Of a stretch of 64,000 nt of DNA, positions 51,885 to 61,959 are shown piece after piece (the stretch's first letter is position 1; each line of letters begins with the position of its first letter). The stretch spans positions 1-64,000 of the forward strand of contig NZ_CP034841.1 in assembly GCF_004216495.1 (NCBI RefSeq), written 5' to 3'. The notes under the pieces are model-generated. The model was not told the DNA's origin, ran no database searches, and saw only the letters and a program-made list of their open reading frames with translations. The position numbers were made by a program, and so were the translations under genes. This DNA comes from Mycoplasmopsis phocirhinis (GTDB taxonomy: Bacteria > Bacillota_I > Bacilli_A > Mycoplasmatales > Metamycoplasmataceae).

Positions 51885-53309
51885 TTATTTTAAATACTTT
51901 AAATTGTTTATTACATGTTTAGTCAACCAAGTAAAGTCAAAATCGGGATTTAACATTAAAGATCATGAAATACCATAGAAATTAGCAATTGCTTTTACAC
52001 GATAGTATTCATTCAAATCAAATGTTGAATCAGTGTTTTTTTTATAAATTTCAATAAATTTGTGTTCATCTTCACTGTTGTAGTCTAGATCAGAGCAATG
52101 ATAAGCAATGTCAAAATATTTTGAGTTCATCGAGGCATACTCAAAATCAATGATTTTTATTTCTCTAGTTTTATTCATTAAAATATTCTCTCTATTTAAA
52201 TCATTATGGCTTAATACTTCATTCCTTAATTCTTTTGAATTGTTAATGATTCTATTTTTTATTTCATCGCTAAAAACATCGTTAAACTTTTGATGATTTT
52301 TTAATTTTGATACATAATAAATAATTCGCTCATAAATATTATTTTGTGTTATTTTAACTGGGTAATTGTGAATATCAGCGATTGAAATTGCAATTTTTTC
52401 TCTAGTTTTTCAATCACTAAAATCTATATTTATTGTTTGAATAAATTTTCGCACAATTTTATAGCTGTCTTCATAAATTATTTTTTCATTTGGTTTTAAA
52501 TTATTGAATATATTAAGTTTATGCAGATGATTAAAGCCATTTTTGTGTTTAATTTGAATAAAAATATCGTTTTTAACATACGATGTATTTGTGTAACCAC
52601 CGTGGAGCTTTTTAGTATCTTTGTCTAAAATTAATTTTGAATAGGTTTTTTTATAAGCTAATTCTTTAAATTTGTCGTAAATATAAGCTATTTCCTTGAA
52701 TTGTTCTTCACTTATATCAAAATTTTTTAAAATAAGATTTTTATCCAAATTTAAATTTCGGTACAAGGAAATAGCATCAAAAAATGGATGGGATTTTCTT
52801 ACTCATTCAAAATCTATTAATTTAATTTTTCCTTGTGAATTAATTAGAATATTTTTACCATTTAAATCATTGTGTCCGGTTACTAAATCTTTGTCGTTGG
52901 TGTATTTTTTGACTAATTTTTGATATTTTTGGTTGCTTTTGCCATAATAAAAAAAATTAATGGCTTCAATATCTATTGGTAGCTGATGAAATTTTTTAAC
53001 TTCGTTTATTATATTTATTTGGTCTTCAATGTTTAACTCAACATTTTCAATATTTTTACCTTCAAATCATTTTTTAATCAGTATCCCATCTTGATAAAAT
53101 ATTGTGTCTGTAAATTGCTGTAAAATTTTTTGTTCTGTTGAATGGTCAACCAAATTTGTTTTAGGTAATCTAATTTGGACTTTTAAATTATTATAATAGG
53201 CGCTAAATGTTAAATTATGAAAGCCTTCATAGACGAAATTTATATTTTTTAATTTAGATAACACATCTGTGTTTAATTTTTTTTTTAATATTTCTATCTT
53301 TGTTTGCAT
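51885..53309 (-). CDS. tandem choline-kinase/APH-like kinase (two kinase domains)
   Basis: 474 residues in one open frame with TGA as Trp. Two kinase-like halves: first, FVYEGFHNLTFSAYY, VTGHNDLNGKNILINSQGKI and LIDFEWVRKSHPFFDA (about residues 20-190); second, LHGGYTNTSYVKNDIFIQIK, LSHNDLNRENILMN and IIDFEYASMNSKYFDIAYH (about 230-420). Both retain the Brenner motif HNDLNxxN and the metal-binding IDFE. Such LicA/choline-kinase or aminoglycoside-phosphotransferase folds phosphorylate small alcohols. A tandem duplication in one polypeptide is unusual. It follows the Nudix gene by 16 bases. Confidence 0.8.
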
Positions 53310-53325
53310 TATATTATGTCCATTT

Positions 53326-53835
53326 TTAGAATTTTATGTTTTGGTTAATTTCAAAAAGTAATCTGATAATATTTAAACTATGTTCTCTAAATAATTTTTT
53401 TTGCATTAGCGTTTCTATTTCGCTTAAATCACAATATTTAATTTCGTCAACTTCTTCTTTTTGAATTTTAAATTTGCTTAAATCTCAATCTGTTTGTGCT
53501 AAATAATAATCGACAATAAAAGTTGAGTAATATTCAGAAAAAACAGGTTTTTTGCGTGTAGAATCTAATCTGTAGCCAATTTCTTCCATTGCTTCACGAT
53601 AAGCTCCTTGGAATGAACTTTCACCGCTCAAAACTGCTCCTCCAGCACTTAAATCTCATACACCCGGAGATATAAATTTATCTGGTGAGCGTTTTTGAAT
53701 TAACATTTTACCTTCGTGGTTAAAAACTACAATAAATACTGCCAACAAATTGTTGTTTTTATTTGTTATGTGACCACGTGTTGTTGTTTGTCCGGTTTTA
53801 TTGCGCTCGTCGTCATAAATATCAAGATATTCCAT
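53326..53835 (-). CDS. Nudix hydrolase
   Basis: 169 residues, start MEYLDIYDDERNKTGQTTTR, resembling isopentenyl-diphosphate-isomerase-like Nudix proteins. The Nudix box is complete: GAVLSGESSFQGAYREAMEE then IG. It hydrolyses a nucleoside or other diphosphate; the substrate is unknown. SD GGAGGTGTT. Upstream gene of the double kinase, likely cotranscribed. Confidence 0.88.
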
Positions 53836-53873
53836 AACACCTCCATTTTAATTACTTTATTTTAATATTTTTT

Positions 53874-53879
53874 TATACT
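53874..53879 (+). promoter_or_regulatory. -10-like box, leaderless Pst permease gene
   Basis: TATACT with six bases to the ATG at 53886; one mismatch to TATAAT. Confidence 0.55.
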
Positions 53880-53885
53880 TAATAT

Positions 53886-55751
53886 ATGCGAAATTGAACA
53901 AAATCAAAAAATAAAGCGAAAATTACTAATAATTTAACAATAATTGCCACGTTTTTGTTTTTGCTTTTTGTTTTTTTATTTATTTGTATCGCTTCATGAA
54001 AAACTATAAAACTAATATCTAAAAATGGGTTTGGTTATTTTGTGTTTAATGACAATTTCACTAACTTAAATGTTAGTATTTTAAACAGTATTGCTTACAC
54101 ATTTGTTCTTGCGTTTTTGACTTTAGTTGTATCAATACCATTTGCGTTAAAAGTTGCTATCTTTATTAATTTTAGAACACAAAACAAACTTCAGAAAAGT
54201 TTAAAATTTATTTTTAAAATTATGGGTGCTTTGCCTTCAGTTGTTTTTGCGTTGTTTGCTTTAAAATTTTTGTCAAATGGAACAAAATTAATTTTTAATA
54301 TAGTCCAAGGCCAAAATTTTTTTAGTGCATTGCAAATGTTTTATATCTTTAATTGTGCAGTCTTAATTAATCTTTTAAATAATGTTTTAAATGAATTCCA
54401 ATTGTTACACAAAAGACTGGCAAAAGATAAAGGTTTAAGTGATTCAATTATTATTTACAAAATAATTTTAATTGAGAAGAAAAAACAAATTTTTAAGACT
54501 TTTTTTATGGCATTTATGAAAGTTGTTGGTGAAGCTTCAGCAGCGTCATTTATTTTATTATCTAATTCGTTAGAAAATGTTTGAAATAAAGGTGTTTTTG
54601 GTTTTTTAACATCAAGTTCTAAACCGGCCGCAACCTTAATAACAACTAATTTTTTAAATAGTTCTAATCAAGTTCGCGACTATTTATTTGCTTTAAGTTT
54701 AACCTTAATAGTCTTTATATCAATAATTAATTTTATAATTTACAGGTTTAGTTCATTGAATTTTAAACAAATAAGTCAAAAACAATTAATTTTAAAATAC
54801 AGTTCAAAATTAAGCAACACCAAAAATAAAAAGTATTGAAGTATATATAATCATTACAAAATAATTAGTGAATTTTTTGCATTTATTTTAATTTCTTTAA
54901 TTTTTGCTTTAATGTTTTTATTTATCATGTTTAAAGGATTAAAAGCAATATTTTCTGTTCAAAATACACTTAAATTTGAAAATAATTCAGTTATTTGAAC
55001 AAGCGGAATTACACTTTATGCGGCTTTATGATGTACTCTTTTAAGTGTACCTATTTCATTTTTGATTTCTCTTTATTTTCAAAATTCAAATCCTAAATCT
55101 TGATTTAAAAAAATATTAAATATTTTTCTTTTAATAAGTGATGGCTTTCCTTCATTAATACATGGTTTATTTGCTTACACAATTTTTATTCAATTTTTTC
55201 ATTTAAGTTTAGATCATCAGCATAACACTTCATTATTAGCGGGTGTTTTTGCCGTAGTTGTCTTGTTAATACCAACAATAGTTAGAGAATTCAATAATAG
55301 TTTTAAACAAATAGATAAGAATGTTATATCGATACTAAAAACAAAACATACAACAAAAACTTTTCACACATTTAAGATTAAATCTATTTTGTTAATACCC
55401 ACATTTATTAAGGTTGTACTAATAAATTTTGCTTTATTTATTGCGGAGGCTTCGCCATTTCTTTTAACAAGTGATCATCACAATTCATCAGTATTTTCTC
55501 TGCTATATCCACAACAAACACTGACGACAAGAATTGTTGCTCAATTAAATTTAGACTCAAGTAACTCGGTTAATGTTATGTATGAAAGCGCCTTTGTGAT
55601 TATTATTTTGATTGTAAGTTTAATTACTTTGCAAACAAATTTAATACCTAAATTAAATTTAAAAAGCCAGAAAAAATTAAATTCTTATTTTAGAAAAATG
55701 AATATTGATTTTGAGTTTGACGATAAAAAAAGTAAAGTTATTTGATTATAA
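53886..55751 (+). CDS. phosphate ABC transporter permease, PstC-PstA fusion type
   Basis: 621 residues with about 12 membrane helices in two permease halves. Half 1: LNSIAYTFVLAFLTLVVSIPFALK, then MGALPSVVFALFALKF and KVVGEASAASFILLSNS (EAA loop). Half 2: SGITLYAALWCTLLSVPISF, SDGFPSLIHGLFAYTIF, and LFIAEASPFLL. In most bacteria PstC and PstA are separate; mycoplasmas often fuse them. No pstB or pstS flanks it here. Start MRNWTKSKNK at 53886. TGA codons encode Trp. Confidence 0.85.
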
Positions 55752-55758
55752 CTTTACT
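55731..55758. terminator. bidirectional terminator
   Basis: AGTAAAGTTAT-TTGATT-ATAACTTTACT spanning the ends of the convergent Pst permease and acpP genes. Confidence 0.8.
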
Positions 55759-55975
55759 TTTTAGTTGTTTCGATTAGTGTTACAACATCCTGAATAGTTT
55801 TTATTTCTCTTAATTGTGAATCGCTAACACGAATATTTAATTCTTCTTCTAATTCAAAAATTAGCTCAGCTAATGTCAATGAGTCGATTCTTAATTCTTT
55901 TAATTCGGAATCTAAAGAAACTTTTGATTTAGTGTATTTTTGAATTCTTTGTATGACTTTATCTTTAATATTCAT
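55754..55975 (-). CDS. acpP: acyl carrier protein
   Basis: 73 residues, acidic and helical, with the phosphopantetheine attachment motif RIDSLTLAEL (Ser about 32). Mycoplasmas lack fatty acid synthesis, so ACP probably serves phospholipid acyl transfer or other acyl chemistry. No Shine-Dalgarno sequence: TATAAT lies six bases before the ATG and overlaps the stop codon of prmC. Confidence 0.9.
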   Translation of the reverse strand: MNIKDKVIQRIQKYTKSKVSLDSELKELRIDSLTLAELIFELEEELNIRVSDSQLREIKTIQDVVTLIETTKK

Positions 55976-55981
55976 TGTCTA

Positions 55982-55987
55982 ATTATA
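55982..55987 (-). promoter_or_regulatory. -10 box, leaderless acpP
   Basis: TATAAT on the minus strand, six bases before the ATG at 55975; it lies across the prmC stop codon. Confidence 0.72.
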
Positions 55988-56696
55988 CAATAATTACAAA
56001 ACGTGGTTTGTTGTTTATATCATTAATGATTTGAGCATTTTGTATTGTTTTTCATTTTTCGATATGTAGAGGATTTATTTCTAAAATTAGTTTGCCATTA
56101 GGTTTTAAGTAGTTTTTATATTGATTTAAAATTTTGTCGTAAAAATATCAACCCTGATTTTTAGCAAACAACGCATGTTGTGGTTCAAAATTTAGATTTT
56201 TTTGGTTTTGCAAAACTATATCTTCGTCTAGATACGGTGGGTTTGACACAATTAAGTCAAATTTAGTGTTAATTTTTTCAAATAAATCACTTTGAACAAT
56301 TTTAATATTCGAGTGATTATTAAAATTTAATTGTGCATTTTCTTTTGTTTGTTCAATTGCTCGTTGGTCAATATCGCTTAAAGTTACATTAACATTTTTA
56401 AGATTTTTTTTAATGGCTAAACCAATAAAACCTGAACCACAACATAAATCTAAAACATCTATATTTTTGCTAATTTGTGAATATTTTTCAATAATCATAT
56501 ACACCATTTCCTCGGTTTCATAGCGCGGAATTAACACTTTATGATTGAGATTAATTCTAGTGTTTAAAAATTCAACATAACCCATTATGTATTGAATTGG
56601 TATTCCTTGTTCCAGTTTGTTTTTTTCTTCTATACTTACTGTGGGTTCTAAACCATAACGTTTTTTTTCTAGTATTAAATCATCAATTGTTGGCAT
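55983..56696 (-). CDS. prmC: release-factor glutamine methyltransferase
   Basis: 237 residues. Methylates the Gln of the GGQ motif of RF1, encoded immediately upstream. Seen: GIPIQYIMGYVEFLN, VLIPRYETEEMV, SAM site VLDLCCGSGFIGLAI and the catalytic VSNPPYLDE. Its start overlaps the prfA stop (TAATG), so translation is coupled. Confidence 0.94.
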
Positions 56697-57775
56697 TATT
56701 TTAGACCACTTGCTGCTATTTTTTGATTTTGTTCTTCAGTCAATAAACTTTGAATAATTGGTTCTAATTTGCCTTCTATTATTTGCTTTAAGGATGTTGA
56801 AAAGGCAATTCTATGATCTGTAACTCGATCTTGTGGGTAATTATAAGTGCGAATTTTTTCACTTCGATCTCCATGGCCAGCCAATTTACGATAAGACGAT
56901 TCTTCGTCTTGTTTTTTTTGCATTTCTAAATCATAAAGTTTTGATTTTAACACTGCGATTGCTGCTTCACGATTTGCTATTTGACTTCTTTGATCTTGTG
57001 AACTTACAACAATTCCGGTTGGTATATGTGTAATTCTTACTGCCGAATCAGTAGTATTAACACTTTGACCACCAGCACCAGATGAACGGTATGTGTCAAT
57101 ATTTAGATCGCTAGATTTAATCTCGATATCGATGCTTTCATCGATTTCAGGCATGACAGTAACTGTGACAGTTGAAGTATGAATTCGACCACTACTTTCT
57201 GTTGTAGGTACTCTTTGTACACGGTGCACACCAGTTTCAAATTTTAGTTTTGAATATGCGTTTTCACCTTTAACCATAAAAACAATTTGACTAAATCCTC
57301 CTGCATTAGCAGGTGAAGAAGATAATATAGAATGTTTAAAGCCAATTTCTTCGGCATATTTAGAATACATTCGATATAAATCACCAGCAAAAATATTTGC
57401 TTCATCGCCACCGGCTGCTCCACGAATTTCAATAATTACATTTTTATCATCGTTATCATCTTTTGGCAAAATCAAAATTTTTAATTGGTCTTCTAATTGA
57501 TTTAGTTTTGGCTCATTTTCTTCAATTATTGATTTGGCAAATAAAATTTCATCATCATTTTTAGACGAAAGCATTTCTTTAGCAACTTTAATATCACTTT
57601 CTAGATTTAAATATGTAATAAATGTTTGAGCAATATCTTTGATTTTGCCTGCTTCACGGTTTATTTTTGTATATTCTTTAATATTATTTATAATCGATTC
57701 ATCACTTAATTTATTGTTTAATTCTTCATATTTGGTTTTAATCCCAAGTAAGGATTTATACATAGTTTGTTCCAT
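56696..57775 (-). CDS. prfA: peptide chain release factor 1
   Basis: 359 residues; releases peptides at UAA and UAG. Coiled N-terminus, [37 protein letters not shown], and the catalytic GGQ in [20 protein letters not shown]. It is the only release factor expected in a code-4 organism. The ATG at 57775 is near-leaderless: TATAAT ends eight bases before it, with no ribosome binding site. Confidence 0.96.
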   Translation of the reverse strand: MEQTMYKSLLGIKTKYEELNNKLSDESIINNIKEYTKINREAGKIKDIAQTFITYLNLESDIKVAKEMLSSKNDDEILFAKSIIEENEPKLNQLEDQLKILILPKDDNDDKNVIIEIRGAAGGDEANIFAGDLYRMYSKYAEEIGFKHSILSSSPANAGGFSQIVFMVKGENAYSKLKFETGVHRVQRVPTTESSGRIHTSTVTVTVMPEIDESIDIEIKSSDLNIDTYRSSGAGGQSVNTTDSAVRITHIPTGIVVSSQDQRSQIANREAAIAVLKSKLYDLEMQKKQDEESSYRKLAGHGDRSEKIRTYNYPQDRVTDHRIAFSTSLKQIIEGKLEPIIQSLLTEEQNQKIAASGLK

Positions 57776-57783
57776 AGTTTTAT

Positions 57784-57789
57784 ATTATA
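57784..57789 (-). promoter_or_regulatory. -10 box of prfA
   Basis: TATAAT on the minus strand, eight bases before the ATG. Confidence 0.6.
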
Positions 57790-57837
57790 AACGAAAGGTT
57801 GAATATTACACCATATATCATCATGGTGCAAATTAAA

Positions 57838-57856
57838 ATAGCAGTTTAACTGCTAT
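57838..57856 (-). terminator. terminator of asnA
   Basis: ATAGCAGT-TTA-ACTGCTAT hairpin; minus strand continues TTTTAATT. It covers the stop codon of asnA. Confidence 0.7.
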
Positions 57857-58830
57857 AATAAAATAATATTTTGTTGAGCTAACTCATTTTTCATTTCATC
57901 TGGTCAATAAGAAGATTGAACTTCACCAATATGTTCTTTTTCTAATAACAACATACTTATTCTACTTTGACCTATTCCACCCCCAATAGTTAAAGGTAAA
58001 ATATTGTTTAAAATATCTGAATGAAATTTTGAAATTTGCTTGACTTGTTCTAAATTCATTTTTGATTGTTTTAGTAATGAATTTTTATCTACTCTTATAC
58101 CCATTGATGAAATTTCAATGGCTTTATTTTTTCATGGAGCATAGATAATTAAATCACCATTTAAACTCCAATCATCATAATCAAAAGCACGTTTTGAATG
58201 AGGAATACCTGAATTTAAATTTCATCCAATTTGATAAATAAAAATAGTTCCTTTTTCTTTTGCTAATTGGTTTTCTCTTTGTTCAGGTGTTAAATTAGGA
58301 TATAAATCTTCTAGTTCTTGAGCACTTATAAAATAAACTTCTTGATTGAATTTTTGAGTTAAATTGTATTTTTGATTAATGTATTCTTTTGTTTCAAAAA
58401 CACATTTATTGATTGAATTAACAGTTGATTTTAGATAATCAATATTTCTATTTTCTTCTAAAATTATCTTTTCTCAATCTCATTGATCAACATAATATGA
58501 ATGTGTATCGTCTAAATCTTCTTCGCGTCTAATTGCATTCATATCTGTGTATAAACCTTCACCAACATTAAAATTGTACTCATGTAGTGCTTGTCTTTTT
58601 CATTTTGCTAACGAATGAACAATTTGTAATTGTTCGGGGTTATTTTTAGGTGAAAAATTAACTGGCTGTTCGCCATTTAAAGTGTCGTTTAAACCAGATT
58701 TTCGAGACACAAACAATGGAGCTGTCGCTCTTGTAAGATTAAGTTCATTTTTCAATTTTTCTTGGAAAAAAGATTTTAAATCTTGAATAGCACTTTGTGT
58801 TTGTCTTATTGATAATTTTGATTGATACAT
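57853..58830 (-). CDS. asnA: aspartate-ammonia ligase
   Basis: 325 residues; makes asparagine from aspartate, ATP and ammonia. Class II aaRS-like fold: [59 protein letters not shown], the substrate-binding [15 protein letters not shown] and the last motif [29 protein letters not shown] codons encode Trp. Confidence 0.95.
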
Positions 58831-58938
58831 GATCCTCCTTTTTGATTGTTTTTATATGTTTTATTTTAGTAAATTAGTTTTTTAGCGAAAATTAATTTTA
58901 AATTTTTCAATATAATGTTGATAAATTTTGCAAAAGTC

Positions 58939-58956
58939 TTTTTTTTTTTTTTTTTT
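58939..58956. repeat. homopolymer of 18 T (A on the minus strand)
   Basis: Uninterrupted run of 18 T residues in the divergent space between asnA and the TM2 gene, 30 bases before the TM2 start. It lies in the promoter region, so slippage could change expression. Confidence 0.9.
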
Positions 58957-58985
58957 GGTATTTTTATATATGAAAGGAGGTAAAC

Positions 58986-59189
58986 ATGAAAAATAGAACA
59001 GTCTTATCTTTATTATCATTCTTTTTTGGGCCACTTGGTATAGATAGATTCTATGCCGGTAGAGTTGGACTAGGAGTTGCTAAAATGTTAACTTTTGGTG
59101 GACTAGGTGTTTGAGCCTTTGTAGATTTTATTTTAGCTCTTTCAGGAGAACAAAGAGATTCTGAAGGTGAAAAAATTAAAAATTGATAA
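58986..59189 (+). CDS. TM2-domain membrane protein
   Basis: 67 residues. Begins MKNRTVLSLLSFFFGPLGID followed by RFYAGRVGLGVAKMLTFGGLGVWAFVDF, the canonical TM2 domain (two membrane helices with GxxGxDRFYxG between). Function of the family is unknown. Strong Shine-Dalgarno AAAGGAGGTAAAC. Two TGA codons encode Trp, the last just before the stop. Confidence 0.9.
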
Positions 59190-59193
59190 TCAT

Positions 59194-59229
59194 AAAATCA
59201 ACTTACAAAATGAAATGTAAGTTGATTTT
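59194..59229 (+). terminator. terminator of the TM2 gene
   Basis: AAAATCAACTTAC / GTAAGTTGATTTT, 13 base pairs, then T residues. Confidence 0.85.
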
Positions 59230-59261
59230 TATATTTTTATGTGTCAAAAATAAAATTTAAT

Positions 59262-59969
59262 TTATTTGGTATTTTTAGATAAATTCTCATTTCATTTTTT
59301 AGATATAGATTTTTGAATTAAGTAAATATATGGTATTCCTAAATTAGTTTCAATTAACGAATCAATGATGATTGGTCCTCATTGTAATTTTCTGATACCA
59401 TTAATCATTAAGGCAAATTCTCAAGCAAATTGAACACTAATACCTATAATTAACATTCTAACAATAGGTAATTGAGATTGTTTAGTGATTAAATTATATG
59501 TTATTAATGCAAAATAGCCGATTACCAATATCATAGCCATAACTCAATGATATTTTCCAGTATGTCTTCAAATTATGATTTGCTGTGCATTTGATTGTAA
59601 TTTAGATATGATAGGTGAACATATTCATCAAATCACAATGATTAAAGCAAAATGAAGTAAATGTTTATCTTTTTTAATTGCTAGTCATATAAGTAAAAAA
59701 TTTGTTGTACCATAACTCATTGATAATCACAACAAAAATCAAAATGGATTAGCACCAATAACTACTCTTTGATTTAATGCTTTATAAAAAATTCCCCAAT
59801 CTACAACAAAATATAATAACCCACCCGCAAGAGCGAATAATGTTGTCATATATTTTTTTTTATAAATTAAAAGTGAGTAAAGAAAAAGCAAAAATATAAT
59901 ATCTAATATAACCAAAGTTAAATTCATTTGTCTACTTGGGATATTGTTTGGTATTAAAATATTACTCAT
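59262..59969 (-). CDS. uncharacterised membrane protein
   Basis: 235 residues, about seven hydrophobic helices, starting MSNILIPNNIPSRQMNLTLV. Notable: many Trp residues encoded by TGA (IVIWWICSP, IIIWRHTGKYHW) and a conserved-looking IDSLIETNLGIPYIYLI near the end. No family recognised. SD AAGGAGA. Monocistronic between the TM2 gene and rplA terminators. Confidence 0.75.
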
Positions 59970-60018
59970 ATATTCTCCTTAAATTAAAATTCTACTTTAT
60001 TTTTGAAAAAATTAAAAA

Positions 60019-60036
60019 ATCAAGCGTATGCTTGAT
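60019..60036 (-). terminator. terminator of rplK-rplA
   Basis: ATCAAGC-GTAT-GCTTGAT, on the minus strand followed by TTTTTTAATTTTTTC. Confidence 0.8.
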
Positions 60037-60040
60037 TAAA

Positions 60041-60733
60041 TTATTTTTCTATTTTAACTTTGATTCCAGGACCCATTGTTGGTGAAACTACAAGATTTTG
60101 CATGTATGTACCTTTAACAGTTGTTGGTTTTAATTTTTTAATTAAATTGATAACAGTTTGAGCGTTTTCAACTAGTTTAGTTGTGTCCATAGAAACTTTA
60201 CCAATTTGAGTATGTACAACACCTGCTTTATCAGTTCTATAATTTGCTTTACCTTTTTTAAGTTCTTCAACAGCTTTTTCAGGAGTTGGAGTAACTGTTC
60301 CAGTTTTTGGGTTAGGCATTAAACCTTTAGGACCAAGTTTTTTACCATATTTACCTAAAATAGGCATCATTGTTGGGTCAGCAACCATAACATCAAAATC
60401 AAAGTCATCTTCTTTAATTTTTTGTTCTAAAGCAGCACCATCAACAACCTGGTCAGCTCCTGCTGCCTGTGCTAATTTTTGTTTTTCAGGGTTATTCGTA
60501 ACTACCAAAACACTTATTGTTTTACCAGTACCGTGTGGTAATAAAACAGCACCACGTAATTGTTGGTCAGCTTTACGCACATCAAGATTTAATTTAAACA
60601 CTAATTCTACTGAACCATCAAATTTTGAATATGATGTTCTTTTAGCTAATTCAATTGCTTCAGCTAATTCGTATGCTACATTTTTATCGAATGATTCTCA
60701 TGCAGCCTTTATTTTTTTACCAACTTTAGCCAT
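60041..60733 (-). CDS. rplA: 50S ribosomal protein L1
   Basis: 230 residues; binds 23S rRNA at the stalk and represses its own operon in other bacteria. Motifs: RTSYSKFDGSVELVFKLN, LRGAVLLPHGTGK, MPILGKYGKKLGPKGLMPNP and the late KPTTVKGTYMQNLVVSPTMG. The TAA of rplK overlaps its ATG (TAATG). One TGA (Trp) lies in the N-terminal region. Confidence 0.97.
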
Positions 60734-61176
60734 TATTTATCTCCTTCTGAATCGAAACCTTCGATTAGAATACCCATATTTTTAGCAGTTCCGGCAATAG
60801 TTCTCATTGCTGCCTCAATATTATTTGTGTTTAAATCTGGTAATTTGTATTCAGCAATTTCTCTCAATTGTTCAACAGTTATTGTTGCAATTTTTGTTGT
60901 TTTAGCGTTTGAGCTACCTTTTGAAAGTTTTGCAGCCTTAATTAATTTGTAACTCGCAGGTGCTGTAAAAACCTTAAAGTCAAATGATTTGTCTTTATAA
61001 ACTGTAATTTGAACAGGGACTGGTTCGTCTCCTCTGTCACGTGTTGCGTCATTAAAAGCACGTGTAAAATCTGGCATATTAATACCAACACCTGCTAAAG
61101 CAGGACCTGGTTTAGCTTGACCAGCTTTAAATTGTAATTTACGCACACGGACAATATCAGCTTTTGATTTTGCCAT
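60733..61176 (-). CDS. rplK: 50S ribosomal protein L11
   Basis: 147 residues. Forms the GTPase-associated centre with 23S rRNA. Seen: LQFKAGQAKPGPALAGVGIN (usually GQANPAPPVGPALG), a conserved loop FNDATRDRGDEPVPVQITVY, and the C-terminal AAMRTIAGTAKNMGI. SD AAAGGATATAATT before the ATG. First gene of the rplK-rplA operon. Confidence 0.96.
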   Translation of the reverse strand: MAKSKADIVRVRKLQFKAGQAKPGPALAGVGINMPDFTRAFNDATRDRGDEPVPVQITVYKDKSFDFKVFTAPASYKLIKAAKLSKGSSNAKTTKIATITVEQLREIAEYKLPDLNTNNIEAAMRTIAGTAKNMGILIEGFDSEGDK

Positions 61177-61202
61177 AATTATATCCTTTCGATAGTGTGG
61201 TT

Positions 61203-61226
61203 CTAGCGATTTTTATCTCCCACTAG
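61203..61226 (-). promoter_or_regulatory. possible leader hairpin of rplK (L1-type autoregulation)
   Basis: Minus strand: CTAGTG / CGCTAG stem (one G-T pair) with a loop GGAGATAAAAAT, about 27 bases before the rplK start. L1 is known to repress the L11 operon by binding a leader that mimics its 23S site. The GGAGAT-containing loop is a candidate, not proven. Confidence 0.35.
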
Positions 61227-61299
61227 TTTAGAGGCAATTAAAATGTAAATTGCTTTTTAATTATATTTTTTTCTCTAAAAATTAATAATAAATTTATTG

Positions 61300-61857
61300 T
61301 TATTTTTTATAAAAAATATCATCTTGTTTATATTTTCAAATTCCGATTTTATTTAGTCTAGCTTTTGCTTCAATTGATATTAATGTGTCATAATATTGCT
61401 GAATTTTTCAATTATTATTTCAATAATTAATGTTATTGCGGTTTTTATCTAAATATTTAACTCTGGCCAAACCATTTTTTAGTAAAAAAACATTAACATC
61501 AATATTTTGATAATTTCATATTCTTGCCACTATGCGTTTATATTTGTCCGTTGAAATTATTTGTACTTTAATTGGTTTGTTATTAAGTAATTTTTTTAAT
61601 TCTTGCCTTGCTTTTTGGGCAAAAATATTTTCTAATAAAGCTACATCGTTTTTTGCTTTTTTAGTTTCTGGCGTGTCAATGCCTAGAAATCTTAATCCAG
61701 TTTTTTGATTATTATAATCGAGATAAATTGTGTCACCATCAGCAATATAATATTGCGAAAAAAATTCAATTTTACCTTCAGTTGAAAAAGAAAGATTACA
61801 ACTTGTTAAACCTATAATTGGTATAAAAACGACCGGCATAATAAATTTTAATTTCAT
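61300..61857 (-). CDS. thermonuclease (SNase) lipoprotein
   Basis: 185 residues. Signal peptide with lipobox IIGLTSC (Cys about 20), then a staphylococcal-nuclease domain: ADGDTIYLD, GLRFLGIDTPETKK (catalytic Arg and Glu), LLNNKPIKVQI, and DKYKRIVARIW (second Arg). Surface nuclease for host nucleic acids, complementing the MnuA-like protein at 26157. ATG at 61857 is favoured because the signal peptide then begins MKLKF; TATATA lies six bases upstream. TGA codons encode Trp. Confidence 0.88.
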
Positions 61858-61933
61858 ACTAAATATATACAATTTGATTCATTTTTTAACTAAACGGAAT
61901 TATTTAATATTTTTGTTGAATTTTTTTAAAAAT

Positions 61934-61955
61934 AGATATTGGAAATTCAATATCT
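61934..61955 (-). terminator. terminator of gatA-gatB
   Basis: AGATATTG-GAAATT-CAATATCT (loop shared), followed on the minus strand by TTTTTAAAAAAA. Confidence 0.7.
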
Positions 61956-61959
61956 GTTT

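Noticed and set aside
58911-58956. TATAAT at 58911-58916 followed by the T run, as a short terminated transcript
   Set aside because: No stem-loop precedes the T tract, so termination there is not supported.
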